The notes beneath the pieces are model-generated. The model searched no databases, had not been told where the DNA came from, and saw only the letters and a list, made by a program, of their open reading frames with translations. A stretch of 64,000 bases of DNA from assembly GCA_002841355.1 (NCBI GenBank), contig PHFB01000001.1, positions 370,191-434,190 of the forward strand, in the 5' to 3' direction. The position numbers and the translations under genes are program-made. Of this stretch, positions 35,039 through 44,026 are shown in pieces. The first letter of the stretch is position 1. Every line of letters begins with the position of its first letter. Origin of the DNA: Actinobacteria bacterium HGW-Actinobacteria-1. GTDB taxonomy: Bacteria > Actinomycetota > Coriobacteriia > Anaerosomatales > Anaerosomataceae.

Positions 35039-36160
35039 CTACAGACCGATCGTGGCGCGCAGCTTCAGAAGCAGCAGCGAGACAATGTTGCGGGCCTGCG
35101 GTGAGATCATGATGGCCGTGGATGCCACAGTCAGCGCGGCGACCACGAGCACTACGAGTTGCGACGGCTTGACCGAAGCGCGGTAGAGTTTGTTCACGCC
35201 CTTCGCGTCAACCAGTTTCGGGCCGACTTTCAGCCTGACTAGGAATGTCGAGGCCATGCCCTTCCGACCTTTGTCGAGGTGCTCGATGAGATTCGCGTGC
35301 GTGCCCACCGCGACGATAAGCTCGGCGCCCGACTCGTACGCAAGCAGCAGCGCGAGATCCTCGCTCGTACCGGCCATCGCCCACGACGTCCATTGCACAC
35401 CAAGCTGTTCGAGCCGGTTCTGACCGGGTGCGTGGCCGTCGGCGTACGCATGAACGATCAGCTCTGCGCCGCTCTGCAGCGCGGCGTCGGTGACCGAGTC
35501 CATGTCGCCAACGATGATGTCAGGCTTGAAACCGAAGTCCCTGATCGCATCGGCGCCGCCATCCACACCGATGAGAACCGGGCGGACTTCACGGATGTAG
35601 GGCACCAGCGCCTGAAAGTCCTCCTTGAAGTCATAGCCCCGCACCACGACAAGCGCGTGGCGGCCCGCAATCACGGTTCGCGTAACTGGCACGGAGACGC
35701 CCTCGGTCAGCAGCGTCTTCTCGCGCGAGATGTACTCCAGCGTGTTGCGGGCGAAGCTCTCGAGTTGTTGGTCGAGTCCGGACTTCGCTTCTTCCATGGC
35801 ATGCTCGACCATATCCACCGTGAGACGCGTCCCCGAGGCAACTACAGCGCCATCGAGAAGCACATCGTCACCTGCAACCTCGATGACGTCGCCCTCTTTG
35901 ATCTTCTCGAACACGGCTTCTCCGGCGGCGTCGAGCAAACGCACACCGCCACGCACCAGGATCAGCGGACCGAGGTTCGGGTACGTTCCTGAGATAGAGC
36001 GCGCGGCGTTGACCACGACCTCCACACCGGATTCGAGCAGCGATTCAGCGCTCACGCGGTCCATATCCGCGTGATCGATGATCGCGATGTCGTTCCGGCC
36101 CAGGCGTTTCACGAGATCCTTTGTGCGCCTATCGAGCCGAGCGATGCCCTGGAACCGCAT
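35039..36160 (-). CDS. steA: SteA-like protein, thiamine-pyrophosphokinase-like catalytic fold
   Basis: The 373-residue protein has an N-terminal domain of its own (about 1-170), a central region (about 185-330) resembling thiamine pyrophosphokinase, with VLIGVDGGADAIRDFG and PDIIVGDMDSVTD, and one C-terminal membrane helix (about 330-350). This is the layout of SteA. The pyrophosphokinase-like residues are partly kept, but family members are not thought to make thiamine diphosphate. It lies 13 bases before steB, so both are likely made as a pair that binds across the membrane. GAGAGGA precedes the ATG. Confidence 0.88.
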   Translation of the reverse strand: MRFQGIARLDRRTKDLVKRLGRNDIAIIDHADMDRVSAESLLESGVEVVVNAARSISGTYPNLGPLILVRGGVRLLDAAGEAVFEKIKEGDVIEVAGDDVLLDGAVVASGTRLTVDMVEHAMEEAKSGLDQQLESFARNTLEYISREKTLLTEGVSVPVTRTVIAGRHALVVVRGYDFKEDFQALVPYIREVRPVLIGVDGGADAIRDFGFKPDIIVGDMDSVTDAALQSGAELIVHAYADGHAPGQNRLEQLGVQWTSWAMAGTSEDLALLLAYESGAELIVAVGTHANLIEHLDKGRKGMASTFLVRLKVGPKLVDAKGVNKLYRASVKPSQLVVLVVAALTVASTAIMISPQARNIVSLLLLKLRATIGL

Positions 36161-36214
36161 GCTGTCCTCTCGGAAACTGGCTGACGCTCAAGTCTAGCAG
36201 ACTGCTGGGACGCT

Positions 36215-37840
36215 CTAGGCGGAGGCCGCCATCGCGAGCAGCTCACGCGCATGCTCCAGCCCGGTCGCGGTCGTGCCACCCGAAAGCATGCGTGCGATCT
36301 CGGCAATCCGTTCATCGGAGCCGACCGGACGGGCTACCGTGACGCTGCGGCCCTCCGTGCTGTCCTTTTCCACGACGACCTGCTGGGCTGCGAACGCCGC
36401 CACTTGCGCAAGATGAGTGACCACAAGCACTTGATGCGTGTCGGCGAGCGACGCCAGACGTCTTCCGACAGCTATCGCGGTCGCGCCGCCGATTCCAGCG
36501 TCGACCTCATCGAAGACAAGAACCGGCGTATGGTCGGCGTGCCCGAGTACATCCTTCAGGGCAAGCATCACGCGCGATATCTCGCCTCCGGATGCGATCT
36601 TGGCGAGCGGTCGCGGCGTATCTCCGGCGCTCGAGGAGAATAGGAACTCGACGCGTTGCGGCCCGTCACTCGTCCACGATCCGGCCGGCAGATCCTGCAG
36701 CTGAACGACGAATCGGGCATCCGAGAAGGCCAGGTCGCGCGCCGCGTCGGTCAGGGCGTGCTCGAATGCCGAAGTCGATGCGCTCCGAATCTCCGCGAGT
36801 GCAGACCCTGCCTCTCTCAGTGCGGTGTCCCGTTCGCCGAGCAGCTCCTCCGCGCGCCTAAGTGCTTGCGTTCCCTCGCCGAGCTGCTCGAGTTCAAGCG
36901 ATGCGGCATCACGGATGGCGAGCACGCTCTCGAGGGTGTCTCCGTACTTCTTCTTCAGCGCCGTGAGGGCGGCGAGACGGTCCTCGGCGGTCTCAAGCGC
37001 GCGTGGGTCGTGTTCGACCGACTCGGCGTAGTCACGCAAACGTGAGGCGATGCCATCCACAGACGTCACAGCATCTTCAAGCTCGCTGGCGATGCCATCG
37101 AGGGTCGGATCGAGTCCCGCCGCGCGGTGCAGACCCCCGAGAGCCTCGCCGAGCCGGGCGGCGGCGGCTTCGTCGCCCTCGAGCGCGCTCCACGCAGCCG
37201 ACGCCGCGCTTGTCAGCCGGTCGCCGTGGCGCATCCGCGGGAGCGCGAACTCAATCTCGGCATCCTCGCCGACCCGCGCCGAGACGGCGTCGATGTCCGC
37301 AATCTGAAAGCGAAGGTAGTCGATCCGTCGGTCGCGATCCGCGAGCGCATCCTCAAGCGCCGCGAGCTCGGCAACTGCCGCCTGACGCTCGGCGTAGGTC
37401 TGCCGATACACCGCAAGAGCGTCGAGTGCAGAATCGCCGATGAATCTGTCGAAGTACTCCGCGTGCCGGGAAACCGACAGCAGCGCCTGGTGCTCATGCT
37501 GTCCGTGAAGATCCACGATTCCGCCCAGCAGCTCGGAGAGAGCACCGACGGTTGCCATCTCGTCATCGATCGTGCAGCGAGAACGCCCTTCGGCACTGAT
37601 ACGACGTCGTACAAGACGCTCTTCGCCGTCGATAAGAAAGCGGCCTTCGATAAGCGCCTCATCAGCGCCTGAACGCACGAGTGTCGTGTCCGCACGCTCA
37701 CCGAGAAGAAGCTGTAGGGCCCCGACGAGCACCGTCTTGCCGGCACCGGTCTCGCCGGTGAGCACGGTCAGGCCGTCGCTGAACTCCAGCCATACCTCTT
37801 CCACGAGCGCAAGGTTCCTGACGTGCAGCTCGAGCAACAT
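36215..37840 (-). CDS. recN: DNA repair protein RecN
   Basis: RecN is an SMC-like ATPase acting early in double-strand break repair. The ATG at 37840 has GGAG seven bases upstream and lies one base after the nadK stop codon; a TTG at 37852 is less likely. The 541 residues show MLLELHVRNLALVEEV, Walker A GETGAGKTVLVGAL, a coiled-coil middle region, and the C-terminal signature region IASGGEISR with Walker B VLVFDEVDAGIGG. Confidence 0.96.
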   Translation of the reverse strand: MLLELHVRNLALVEEVWLEFSDGLTVLTGETGAGKTVLVGALQLLLGERADTTLVRSGADEALIEGRFLIDGEERLVRRRISAEGRSRCTIDDEMATVGALSELLGGIVDLHGQHEHQALLSVSRHAEYFDRFIGDSALDALAVYRQTYAERQAAVAELAALEDALADRDRRIDYLRFQIADIDAVSARVGEDAEIEFALPRMRHGDRLTSAASAAWSALEGDEAAAARLGEALGGLHRAAGLDPTLDGIASELEDAVTSVDGIASRLRDYAESVEHDPRALETAEDRLAALTALKKKYGDTLESVLAIRDAASLELEQLGEGTQALRRAEELLGERDTALREAGSALAEIRSASTSAFEHALTDAARDLAFSDARFVVQLQDLPAGSWTSDGPQRVEFLFSSSAGDTPRPLAKIASGGEISRVMLALKDVLGHADHTPVLVFDEVDAGIGGATAIAVGRRLASLADTHQVLVVTHLAQVAAFAAQQVVVEKDSTEGRSVTVARPVGSDERIAEIARMLSGGTTATGLEHARELLAMAASA

Positions 37841-37841
37841 G

Positions 37842-38690
37842 TCATGCTCCAAGGAACTTGTCGGCGAGCACCTCTATGAAGCCCTTTCCGTCGGGCTTAA
37901 GGAGGCGGACATCGTGCTCCCCCGCCCAGATCGTGACCGAGTCGAGCGTACGACGGCAGGGAACCTGATCGCCATCGACCGTGACGCACGCATCCGCGCG
38001 TGCCGGGTTCGGGCATGAGACCTCGACCGTGTCGGACGGACCGATCACGACCGGTCGCGACTCGAGCGTATGCGGCGCGACCGGAACGAGCACGATACCG
38101 CGTACCTCGGGGGACACGATCGGTCCTCCTGCCGAGAGGGCGTACGCCGTCGAGCCGGTCGGCGTAGCAATGATGACGCCGTCGCACGGGAAGTCCCACA
38201 AGCGCGCGCCGTTCACGCGCACCTCAAGCTCGACCACCCTCGCTCCGCCTCCACGGCCGATGAAGACCTCGTTGAGCGCATGGAAACGACCAGCCTCTCG
38301 CCCACCGACATCGACGAGCGCCTGCAGCGTTGCACGACGCTCAATCCGCGTCTCGCCCGCGAGCACGGATTCCATCGCGGCGAACAGCTCGCTCTCCTGC
38401 GCACCCGACAGGAAGCCGAGCCGACCCAGATTCACCCCGAGGATAGGCGCATCCACGCCCGAGAGGATATGTACTGCCTTGAGGATCGTCCCGTCACCGC
38501 CGAGGGCGACCACGAGTTCCGGTTCCCCGACCTCCGATCGTGATACGCCGCGCAACGGCATTGCACACGCCTCGGCATCGTCGGCGACCAACACGGCGTC
38601 GCACCCCCTGGCGTCAAGCCACGGAGCGAGTTCGCGGGCGGCCACCACAGATCGGTCGTTCATGGGGTTCGGTACCAACAAGACGCGCAC
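37842..38690 (-). CDS. nadK: NAD kinase
   Basis: NadK phosphorylates NAD to NADP. The 282-residue protein has the catalytic GGDGT motif (in VVALGGDGTILKA), LGRLGFLS, ALNEVFIGR and TPTGSTAYALSAGGPIV, all in the usual order. The GTG start lies one base after the tlyA stop and has AGGGGA upstream, so it is coupled to tlyA as recN is to nadK. Confidence 0.97.
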   Translation of the reverse strand: MRVLLVPNPMNDRSVVAARELAPWLDARGCDAVLVADDAEACAMPLRGVSRSEVGEPELVVALGGDGTILKAVHILSGVDAPILGVNLGRLGFLSGAQESELFAAMESVLAGETRIERRATLQALVDVGGREAGRFHALNEVFIGRGGGARVVELEVRVNGARLWDFPCDGVIIATPTGSTAYALSAGGPIVSPEVRGIVLVPVAPHTLESRPVVIGPSDTVEVSCPNPARADACVTVDGDQVPCRRTLDSVTIWAGEHDVRLLKPDGKGFIEVLADKFLGA

Positions 38691-38691
38691 T

Positions 38692-39486
38692 TCAGTCCCC
38701 TAACACCTGATGCGCCGCCTGCACGACGCTGGCCGGATCAACATTCGCCGGTTCACCGGTACTGCCAAACCAGATCCAGAACTCAATATTACCCTCGGGA
38801 CCCTTCAGCGGCGACCAGGTCACTCCGCGGACAACCCGACCTGCCGCCTCCACCGTGGCTATGACTCCGGCAAGGACGTCCTCGTGGACGATCGCATCCC
38901 GTACAACACCCTTCTTACCAACACGCCCTTTACCAGCCTCGAACTGTGGCTTAACCAGCGCAACGACCTGACCGTCTGCGCCGGCCGCTTCAAGGAGCTT
39001 CGGCATCACTCGGTCAAGCGCGATGAACGACACGTCGATCACGACGATGTCGAACGGTGCGCCCAACGCGACAAGGTCGGCATCGCGCACGTTCGTGCGC
39101 TCCACCACCGTCACGCGCTCATCCGTTCTGAGAGACCAAGCGAGCTGCCCATATCCGACATCGAGCGCGACGACAGAGACCGCTCCGCGCTGCAGGAGGC
39201 AGTCCGTGAATCCTCCCGTGGACGCCCCGACATCGATTGCGCGAAGTCCGGCCACATCGACGCCGAATGCGTCGAGTGCGCCTTCCAGTTTGTGGCCGCC
39301 GCGAGATACGTACCGCTGTCGCTCCGCGACTTCGATGACGGCTTCAGTGCTTAGCTGGTGACCGGCCTTGTCGATTCGAACACCATCGACCTTCACCTCA
39401 CCCGCGAGAATCGCCGCCCGGGCGCGCTCGCGCGAAGCGAAGAGCCCTCGCTCAACGAGCTCAACGTCTGCCCGGCGTCCCGCCAT
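38692..39486 (-). CDS. tlyA: TlyA family rRNA 2'-O-methyltransferase
   Basis: TlyA methylates 16S C1409 and, in some bacteria, 23S C1920; loss gives capreomycin resistance in mycobacteria. The 264-residue protein has an N-terminal S4-type RNA-binding domain (about 4-62) and an FtsJ-like methyltransferase domain with the cofactor motif DVGASTGGFTDCLL and the VVIDVSFIAL segment. Its start overlaps the end of dxs by 26 bases. Confidence 0.95.
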   Translation of the reverse strand: MAGRRADVELVERGLFASRERARAAILAGEVKVDGVRIDKAGHQLSTEAVIEVAERQRYVSRGGHKLEGALDAFGVDVAGLRAIDVGASTGGFTDCLLQRGAVSVVALDVGYGQLAWSLRTDERVTVVERTNVRDADLVALGAPFDIVVIDVSFIALDRVMPKLLEAAGADGQVVALVKPQFEAGKGRVGKKGVVRDAIVHEDVLAGVIATVEAAGRVVRGVTWSPLKGPEGNIEFWIWFGSTGEPANVDPASVVQAAHQVLGD

Positions 39487-41383
39487 CTGAGCGCTCCTCG
39501 TCTATGCCGCGAACATCCATGAGTTTGCCGAGGATCGCGCCGCGTACCGCCTCGGGCGTGAGCCCGATCTCAGCAAGCAGCTGCTTCATCGCACCGTGCG
39601 TCACGAAGCAGTCAGGCACAGCCAGTCGTAGCACGGGCGTATTCAACCCGAGGTCAGACAACGACTCGAGCACCGCCGCACCCAGACCGCCCACCCCGGT
39701 ATTCTCCTCAACCGTGACGATCAGGCCGTGCGTTGCCGCCCACGCGATCGTCTCCAGGTCGATCGGCTTGACCCAGCGCATGTTCACGACGCTCGGATAG
39801 ATCTCGTCTTCCGAGAGAAGATCCGCAACGCGCTCCGCGACTCCAACCATCGAGCCGATGCCGAGAATCGCAACCGCGCTTCCCTCTCGGCGAACCTCCG
39901 CGCGGCCGGTCTCGAGAATGAGCGGCTCAACCGGAAGCGGTATGCCTTCGCCCGCCCCACGCGGGTATCGTATCGCCACAGGACCGCGCATATGGAGTGC
40001 GGTGTGCAGCATGTGGACCAACTCAGCCTCATTCGAGGGTGCCATGATCGAAAGCCCAGGCACTGCCCGCAAGAAGGTTAGGTCGAACACACCGTGATGT
40101 GTGGGGCCATCCTCGCCGACAAGACCGGCTCGATCGAGACAGAACACCACGTGCAGGCCCTGCAGCGCCACATCCATGATGAGCTGGTCGTACGCGCGCT
40201 GCATGAACGTCGAGTAGATTGCCACGACGGGGACGCGACCGCCAGATGCGAGGCCAGCCGCGAGACCGACCGCGTGCTCTTCGGCGATGCCGACATCGAA
40301 GAACCGGTCGGGGAAACGCTCCGCGAAAGACGCAAGACCCGTCCCGGACGGCATCGCGGCCGTGATGGCGACGATCCGATCGTCCTGCTCGCTCTCGGAG
40401 ACCAGCGCGCGACCGAACGCCTCGGTGTACGACATCGGCCCATCGGAGCCATTCACCTTGCCGCTCTCGATGGAAAACGGGCTGATCCCATGGAACGTAT
40501 CGGGGCGGTTCTCGGCGTGGGTGTAACCCTTGCCTTTGCGCGTGACAACATGCACGATAACCGGCCCATCGACGTCCTTTGCAAGCCGGATCGCCTTCTC
40601 GACCTGCGCGATGTCGTGACCGTCGATAGGGCCAACGTACTTAAGCCCGAGTTCCTCGAAGAGCATCCCGGGCACAAGCAGCTGCTTCACCGACTCCTTG
40701 GCCGCCTCACCAGCAGCCACCATCGCGGCGCCGATCTTCGTTCTGCCGAGTGCGGACTCGACATCATCGCGAAGACGACGATAGCGCCGGTCGAGGCGAA
40801 CCCGCGCCAGGTAGCCGGAGAGCGCGCCCACGTTGGGTGAAATCGACATCTCATTGTCGTTGAGGAGCACGATCATGCGCTTCTGCAGGTGACCGAGGTG
40901 GTTGAGCGCCTCGAATGCCATGCCGCCCGTGAGCGATCCGTCGCCGATAACGGCAACGACCGTCTCGGTTCCTCCAACGGCATCTCGGGCACACGCCATA
41001 CCAAGCGCCACCGAAATGGACGTCGAAGCGTGACCGGTGTCATGCACGTCGTATGGGCTCTCGGTGCGCTTCGGAAAGCCGCATACACCGCCATACGTGC
41101 GCAATGTGGAGAAGCGATCACGGCGGCCCGTGATGAGCTTGTGAACGTAGGACTGGTGCCCGACGTCCCAGACGATCTTGTCGTCAGGACAATCCAGCGC
41201 ACGATGAAGGCCAAGCGTGAGCTCCACGACGCCGAGGTTGGGGGCGAGATGCCCGCCCGTGTCCGCGACTGTCTCGATGAGCTCAGTACGGATCTCGGCG
41301 GCCAACTGCTCCAGTTGGCCTATCTCAAGACCCTTGAGATCGACGGGTGAATCTATGGCATCAAGGATGCGCTCGGCGCACAC
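39461..41383 (-). CDS. dxs: 1-deoxy-D-xylulose-5-phosphate synthase
   Basis: Dxs joins pyruvate and glyceraldehyde-3-phosphate, the first step of the methylerythritol phosphate isoprenoid pathway. The GTG at 41383 follows AGGAGAAGGA and gives a 640-residue protein; a start at 41458 would add 25 residues without support. Motifs include the thiamine diphosphate site GDGSLTGGMAFEA to LNDNEMSISPN, and DRAGLVGEDGPTHHGVFDL in the central domain. Isoprenoid synthesis supplies undecaprenyl phosphate for the wall genes here. Confidence 0.96.
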   Translation of the reverse strand: MCAERILDAIDSPVDLKGLEIGQLEQLAAEIRTELIETVADTGGHLAPNLGVVELTLGLHRALDCPDDKIVWDVGHQSYVHKLITGRRDRFSTLRTYGGVCGFPKRTESPYDVHDTGHASTSISVALGMACARDAVGGTETVVAVIGDGSLTGGMAFEALNHLGHLQKRMIVLLNDNEMSISPNVGALSGYLARVRLDRRYRRLRDDVESALGRTKIGAAMVAAGEAAKESVKQLLVPGMLFEELGLKYVGPIDGHDIAQVEKAIRLAKDVDGPVIVHVVTRKGKGYTHAENRPDTFHGISPFSIESGKVNGSDGPMSYTEAFGRALVSESEQDDRIVAITAAMPSGTGLASFAERFPDRFFDVGIAEEHAVGLAAGLASGGRVPVVAIYSTFMQRAYDQLIMDVALQGLHVVFCLDRAGLVGEDGPTHHGVFDLTFLRAVPGLSIMAPSNEAELVHMLHTALHMRGPVAIRYPRGAGEGIPLPVEPLILETGRAEVRREGSAVAILGIGSMVGVAERVADLLSEDEIYPSVVNMRWVKPIDLETIAWAATHGLIVTVEENTGVGGLGAAVLESLSDLGLNTPVLRLAVPDCFVTHGAMKQLLAEIGLTPEAVRGAILGKLMDVRGIDEERSDGGTPGRR

Positions 41384-41510
41384 AGAGGGTTCCTTCTCCT
41401 GCCGTACAGTGACGTACTGAGCGAGCACACGAGGGGCCCGTGACCAGAATCGTACCACTCACGCGGCGCGCGAGCCGCTGACGGTCATCGCGCCGTAGGA
41501 ACGGACGCCG

Positions 41511-41816
41511 CTACTCGGCCTCTTCTTCGGCGTCCTGCGGAGTCTCGGCTTCCGGTTCCGCCTCGACTTCAGCGTCCTCGGAGTCCCCCTCGACATCCGA
41601 GATGACCGTCGGCTCTGTACCTTCCGGCACCTCGACGGTGGCCGTAGCGCTCAGATCGGTGTGATCCACGAGCTCCGTGCAGATATTCGCGAGACGCACG
41701 CCCTCTTCGAGCAGATCGAGGCTCTTCTCGAGCGAAGTGTCCTTCTTGCGAGCGAGCGTGGCGATCTCCTCAAGACGGATCTTCGCCTGCTCGAACGTGT
41801 ACTTCTCGTCGGCCAC
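41511..41816 (-). CDS. xseB: Exodeoxyribonuclease VII small subunit
   Basis: The 101-residue protein has the XseB core YTFEQAKIRLEEIATLARKKDTSLEKSLDLLEEGVRLA (read as two adjoining segments, about 6-44), a helical bundle that binds the XseA C-terminus. After about residue 60 it has a long acidic tail rich in Glu, not part of the core. The GTG overlaps the nusB stop by one base. The expected partner gene xseA is not next to it and is absent from the window. Confidence 0.88.
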   Translation of the reverse strand: MADEKYTFEQAKIRLEEIATLARKKDTSLEKSLDLLEEGVRLANICTELVDHTDLSATATVEVPEGTEPTVISDVEGDSEDAEVEAEPEAETPQDAEEEAE

Positions 41817-42253
41817 TACTCCTCCACATCCTCGATCGGCTGGACGGGTACGCCCGTGTGTTGCTCGGCGATTCTGCCGAGCACGCCATTCACGAACTTG
41901 GACGAGTCGGGACCGCCGTACACTTTGGCCATCTCGACCGCTTCGTTGATAGCTACGGAGTCCGGAATCTCCTCCTGGAACTCGATCTCGTAGATGGCGA
42001 GTCGTAGAATGTTCCGGTCCACGATTGGCATGCGTGAAATCGCCCAGTGCTCAGACGTTGATTCAATCTGCGCGTCGATTCCGGCAAGCTCCTGCTCGGT
42101 ACCGAGCGCAAGCACGCGACAGTACTCCGAAGGCTCCCCATCCTCATCGCTGTAGGACTTGGAGTCGAGAATCGCGGTGACCGGATCCCCGGTGAGCTCG
42201 CGCTGGTACAGCATCTGTAGCGCCTGTCGGCGCGCTCGTGTGCGTTCGAGCAT
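41816..42253 (-). CDS. nusB: Transcription antitermination factor NusB
   Basis: NusB, with NusE, binds boxA RNA in rRNA antitermination. The ATG at 42253, after AAGGGAAG, gives MLERTRARRQALQMLYQREL, the standard start; an upstream extension has no support. The 145 residues include the C-terminal signatures ILRLAIYEI, NEAVEMAKVYGG and KFVNGVLGRIA. It overlaps xseB by one base and follows asp23. Confidence 0.95.
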   Translation of the reverse strand: MLERTRARRQALQMLYQRELTGDPVTAILDSKSYSDEDGEPSEYCRVLALGTEQELAGIDAQIESTSEHWAISRMPIVDRNILRLAIYEIEFQEEIPDSVAINEAVEMAKVYGGPDSSKFVNGVLGRIAEQHTGVPVQPIEDVEE

Positions 42254-42281
42254 CAGGACTTCCCTTGCAGAACAGGCACGG

Positions 42282-42623
42282 TCACTGCTCCGGAAAGACG
42301 ATAGAGTCGATGAAGACATCGACTGCCGAGGCCTGCTGGCCCGTCTGAGTGAGGAGCGCATCGCTGACGGCGCGCTGAACGTCCGTGGCGACCGTGCGCA
42401 GCGGGGTACCGTACTTCACGGCGAGATGAAGCTGCACCGAGAAGGTACCATCCTCCCCCACCGACACGACGATGCCACGGCCCGGGCCTTTCTGGACCAG
42501 ACCGGCAACACCGCGCGTAAGTACATCCTCAACACCCTGCACCTGCTGCGCAGCGAGCGTTGCGATCGTCTCGAGTACGCCGGGAGCTACGCCGAGCCCT
42601 TCAAGCATGATCTCGTCACTCAT
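42282..42623 (-). CDS. Asp23/Gls24 family envelope stress protein
   Basis: The 113-residue protein has the Asp23 pattern GLGVAPGVLETIATLAAQQV, then GVAGLVQ, and the VQRAVSDALLTQTGQ and VFIDSIVF segments. Family members gather at the membrane in Gram-positive bacteria and are linked to envelope homeostasis. No AmaP-type membrane anchor gene is adjacent. It starts on ATGA shared with accC and lies before nusB, the usual Gram-positive neighbourhood. Confidence 0.9.
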   Translation of the reverse strand: MSDEIMLEGLGVAPGVLETIATLAAQQVQGVEDVLTRGVAGLVQKGPGRGIVVSVGEDGTFSVQLHLAVKYGTPLRTVATDVQRAVSDALLTQTGQQASAVDVFIDSIVFPEQ

Positions 42624-44023
42624 TCGCTCGCCTCCTTCTCGGCCACCGGAACGCCCGTCACGAAGGACGTGATGTCCTCGGTCGTTGCATATCGTTCGAC
42701 GAAGTCAGTATAGACCTCCGCACGCTGGAAGTGCTCCTCTTCGACCACGTACTGATGGAACGGGATCGTCGTGGGAATACCGACCACGATGAACTCGTCG
42801 AGGGCACGCCGCGCACGCGCGATCGCCTCGGCTCGCGTTTCGCCCCACACGATGAGCTTCGCAAGAAGCGAATCGTAGTACGGCGGAACACTGTAGCCGG
42901 AGTACATATGGCTGTCCACGCGAACACCGAACCCGCCGGGCGGGTTGAAGACGTCGAGATGCCCCGGGTGCGGCCGGAAGTTGTGCAGCGGATCCTCGGC
43001 GTTGATGCGGAACTCGATCGCGTGCCCGCTCAGATGAACGTCTTCCTGGCGTGCGTGCTTCATCGGCTCGCCGGCCGCAATGCGCAGCTGTTCCTTGATG
43101 ATGTCGACACCGGTGACCTGCTCGGTCACGGGGTGCTCGACCTGAACGCGCGTGTTCATCTCCATGAAGTAGAAGCGCCCATCGGTATCGAGCAGGAACT
43201 CGACGGTGCCGGCGTTCACGTAATCGACCGCGCGGACGGCCTTCATCGCCGCGGCGCCCATCTCCGCCCGAAGCTCCGGCGTCAGCGCAGGTGAGGGCGC
43301 CTCCTCGATGAGCTTCTGGTGCCGACGTTGCACCGAGCAGTCGCGCTCGTACAGATACACGGCGTTGCCGTGCGTGTCGGCCAGGATCTGCATCTCGACG
43401 TGTCGCGGCCGCGCCAGGTACTTCTCGATGTAGACCTCGTCGTTGCCGAACGCGGCGGCCGCTTCGGTCTTCGCAGCCGTGAAGTTGGCGTGGAGCTCCT
43501 TCTCATCGCTGGCGACACGCATGCCTTTGCCGCCGCCGCCTGCAGAAGCCTTGATGAGCACCGGGAAACCGACCTCACGCGCGAACGTGAGTGCGTCTTC
43601 CGACGACTCCACGACGCCTTTGCTGCCCGGAACGCACGGCACGCCGGCTTCCATCATCGTTTCGCGGGCCACGGCCTTGTCGCCCATACGCTCGATCGCA
43701 TCGGGCGAAGGCCCGATGAACGTGAGCCCGGAATCTGCCACCGCCCGCGCGAACGCGGCGTTCTCGGCCAGAAAGCCGTATCCGGGATGAATCGCCTCGG
43801 CACCGCTGATGAGGGCCGCTGAGATGATGTTGGGCATGCTCAGGTACGAGAGCGATGAAGATGCGGGCCCGATGCAGATGGCCTCATCGGCCATGCGGGC
43901 GTGCAGTGAATCGCGATCGGCCTCGGAGAATACGGCGACCGAGGTCACGCCCATCTCCTTGCAAGCGCGCACGATGCGCAGCGCGACCTCGCCACGGTTA
44001 GCGATGAGGATCTTGCTGAACAT
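42620..44023 (-). CDS. accC: Biotin carboxylase subunit (AccC/PycA-like)
   Basis: This enzyme carboxylates biotin on a carrier protein using ATP and bicarbonate. The 467 residues show MFSKILIANRGEVALRIVRA, the ATP-grasp loop KASAGGGGKGM, EMNTRVQVEHPVTE with catalytic Glu and Arg, and GHAIEFRINAEDP. It starts three bases after the carboxyltransferase-AccB fusion gene, its likely partner. It cannot be told from sequence alone whether it works for acetyl-CoA, pyruvate or both. Confidence 0.95.
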   Translation of the reverse strand: MFSKILIANRGEVALRIVRACKEMGVTSVAVFSEADRDSLHARMADEAICIGPASSSLSYLSMPNIISAALISGAEAIHPGYGFLAENAAFARAVADSGLTFIGPSPDAIERMGDKAVARETMMEAGVPCVPGSKGVVESSEDALTFAREVGFPVLIKASAGGGGKGMRVASDEKELHANFTAAKTEAAAAFGNDEVYIEKYLARPRHVEMQILADTHGNAVYLYERDCSVQRRHQKLIEEAPSPALTPELRAEMGAAAMKAVRAVDYVNAGTVEFLLDTDGRFYFMEMNTRVQVEHPVTEQVTGVDIIKEQLRIAAGEPMKHARQEDVHLSGHAIEFRINAEDPLHNFRPHPGHLDVFNPPGGFGVRVDSHMYSGYSVPPYYDSLLAKLIVWGETRAEAIARARRALDEFIVVGIPTTIPFHQYVVEEEHFQRAEVYTDFVERYATTEDITSFVTGVPVAEKEASE

Positions 44024-44026
44024 GGG

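Noticed and set aside
35039..36160. Thiamine pyrophosphokinase
   Set aside because: Only the central region resembles that enzyme; the extra N-terminal domain, the C-terminal membrane helix and the steB neighbour match SteA.
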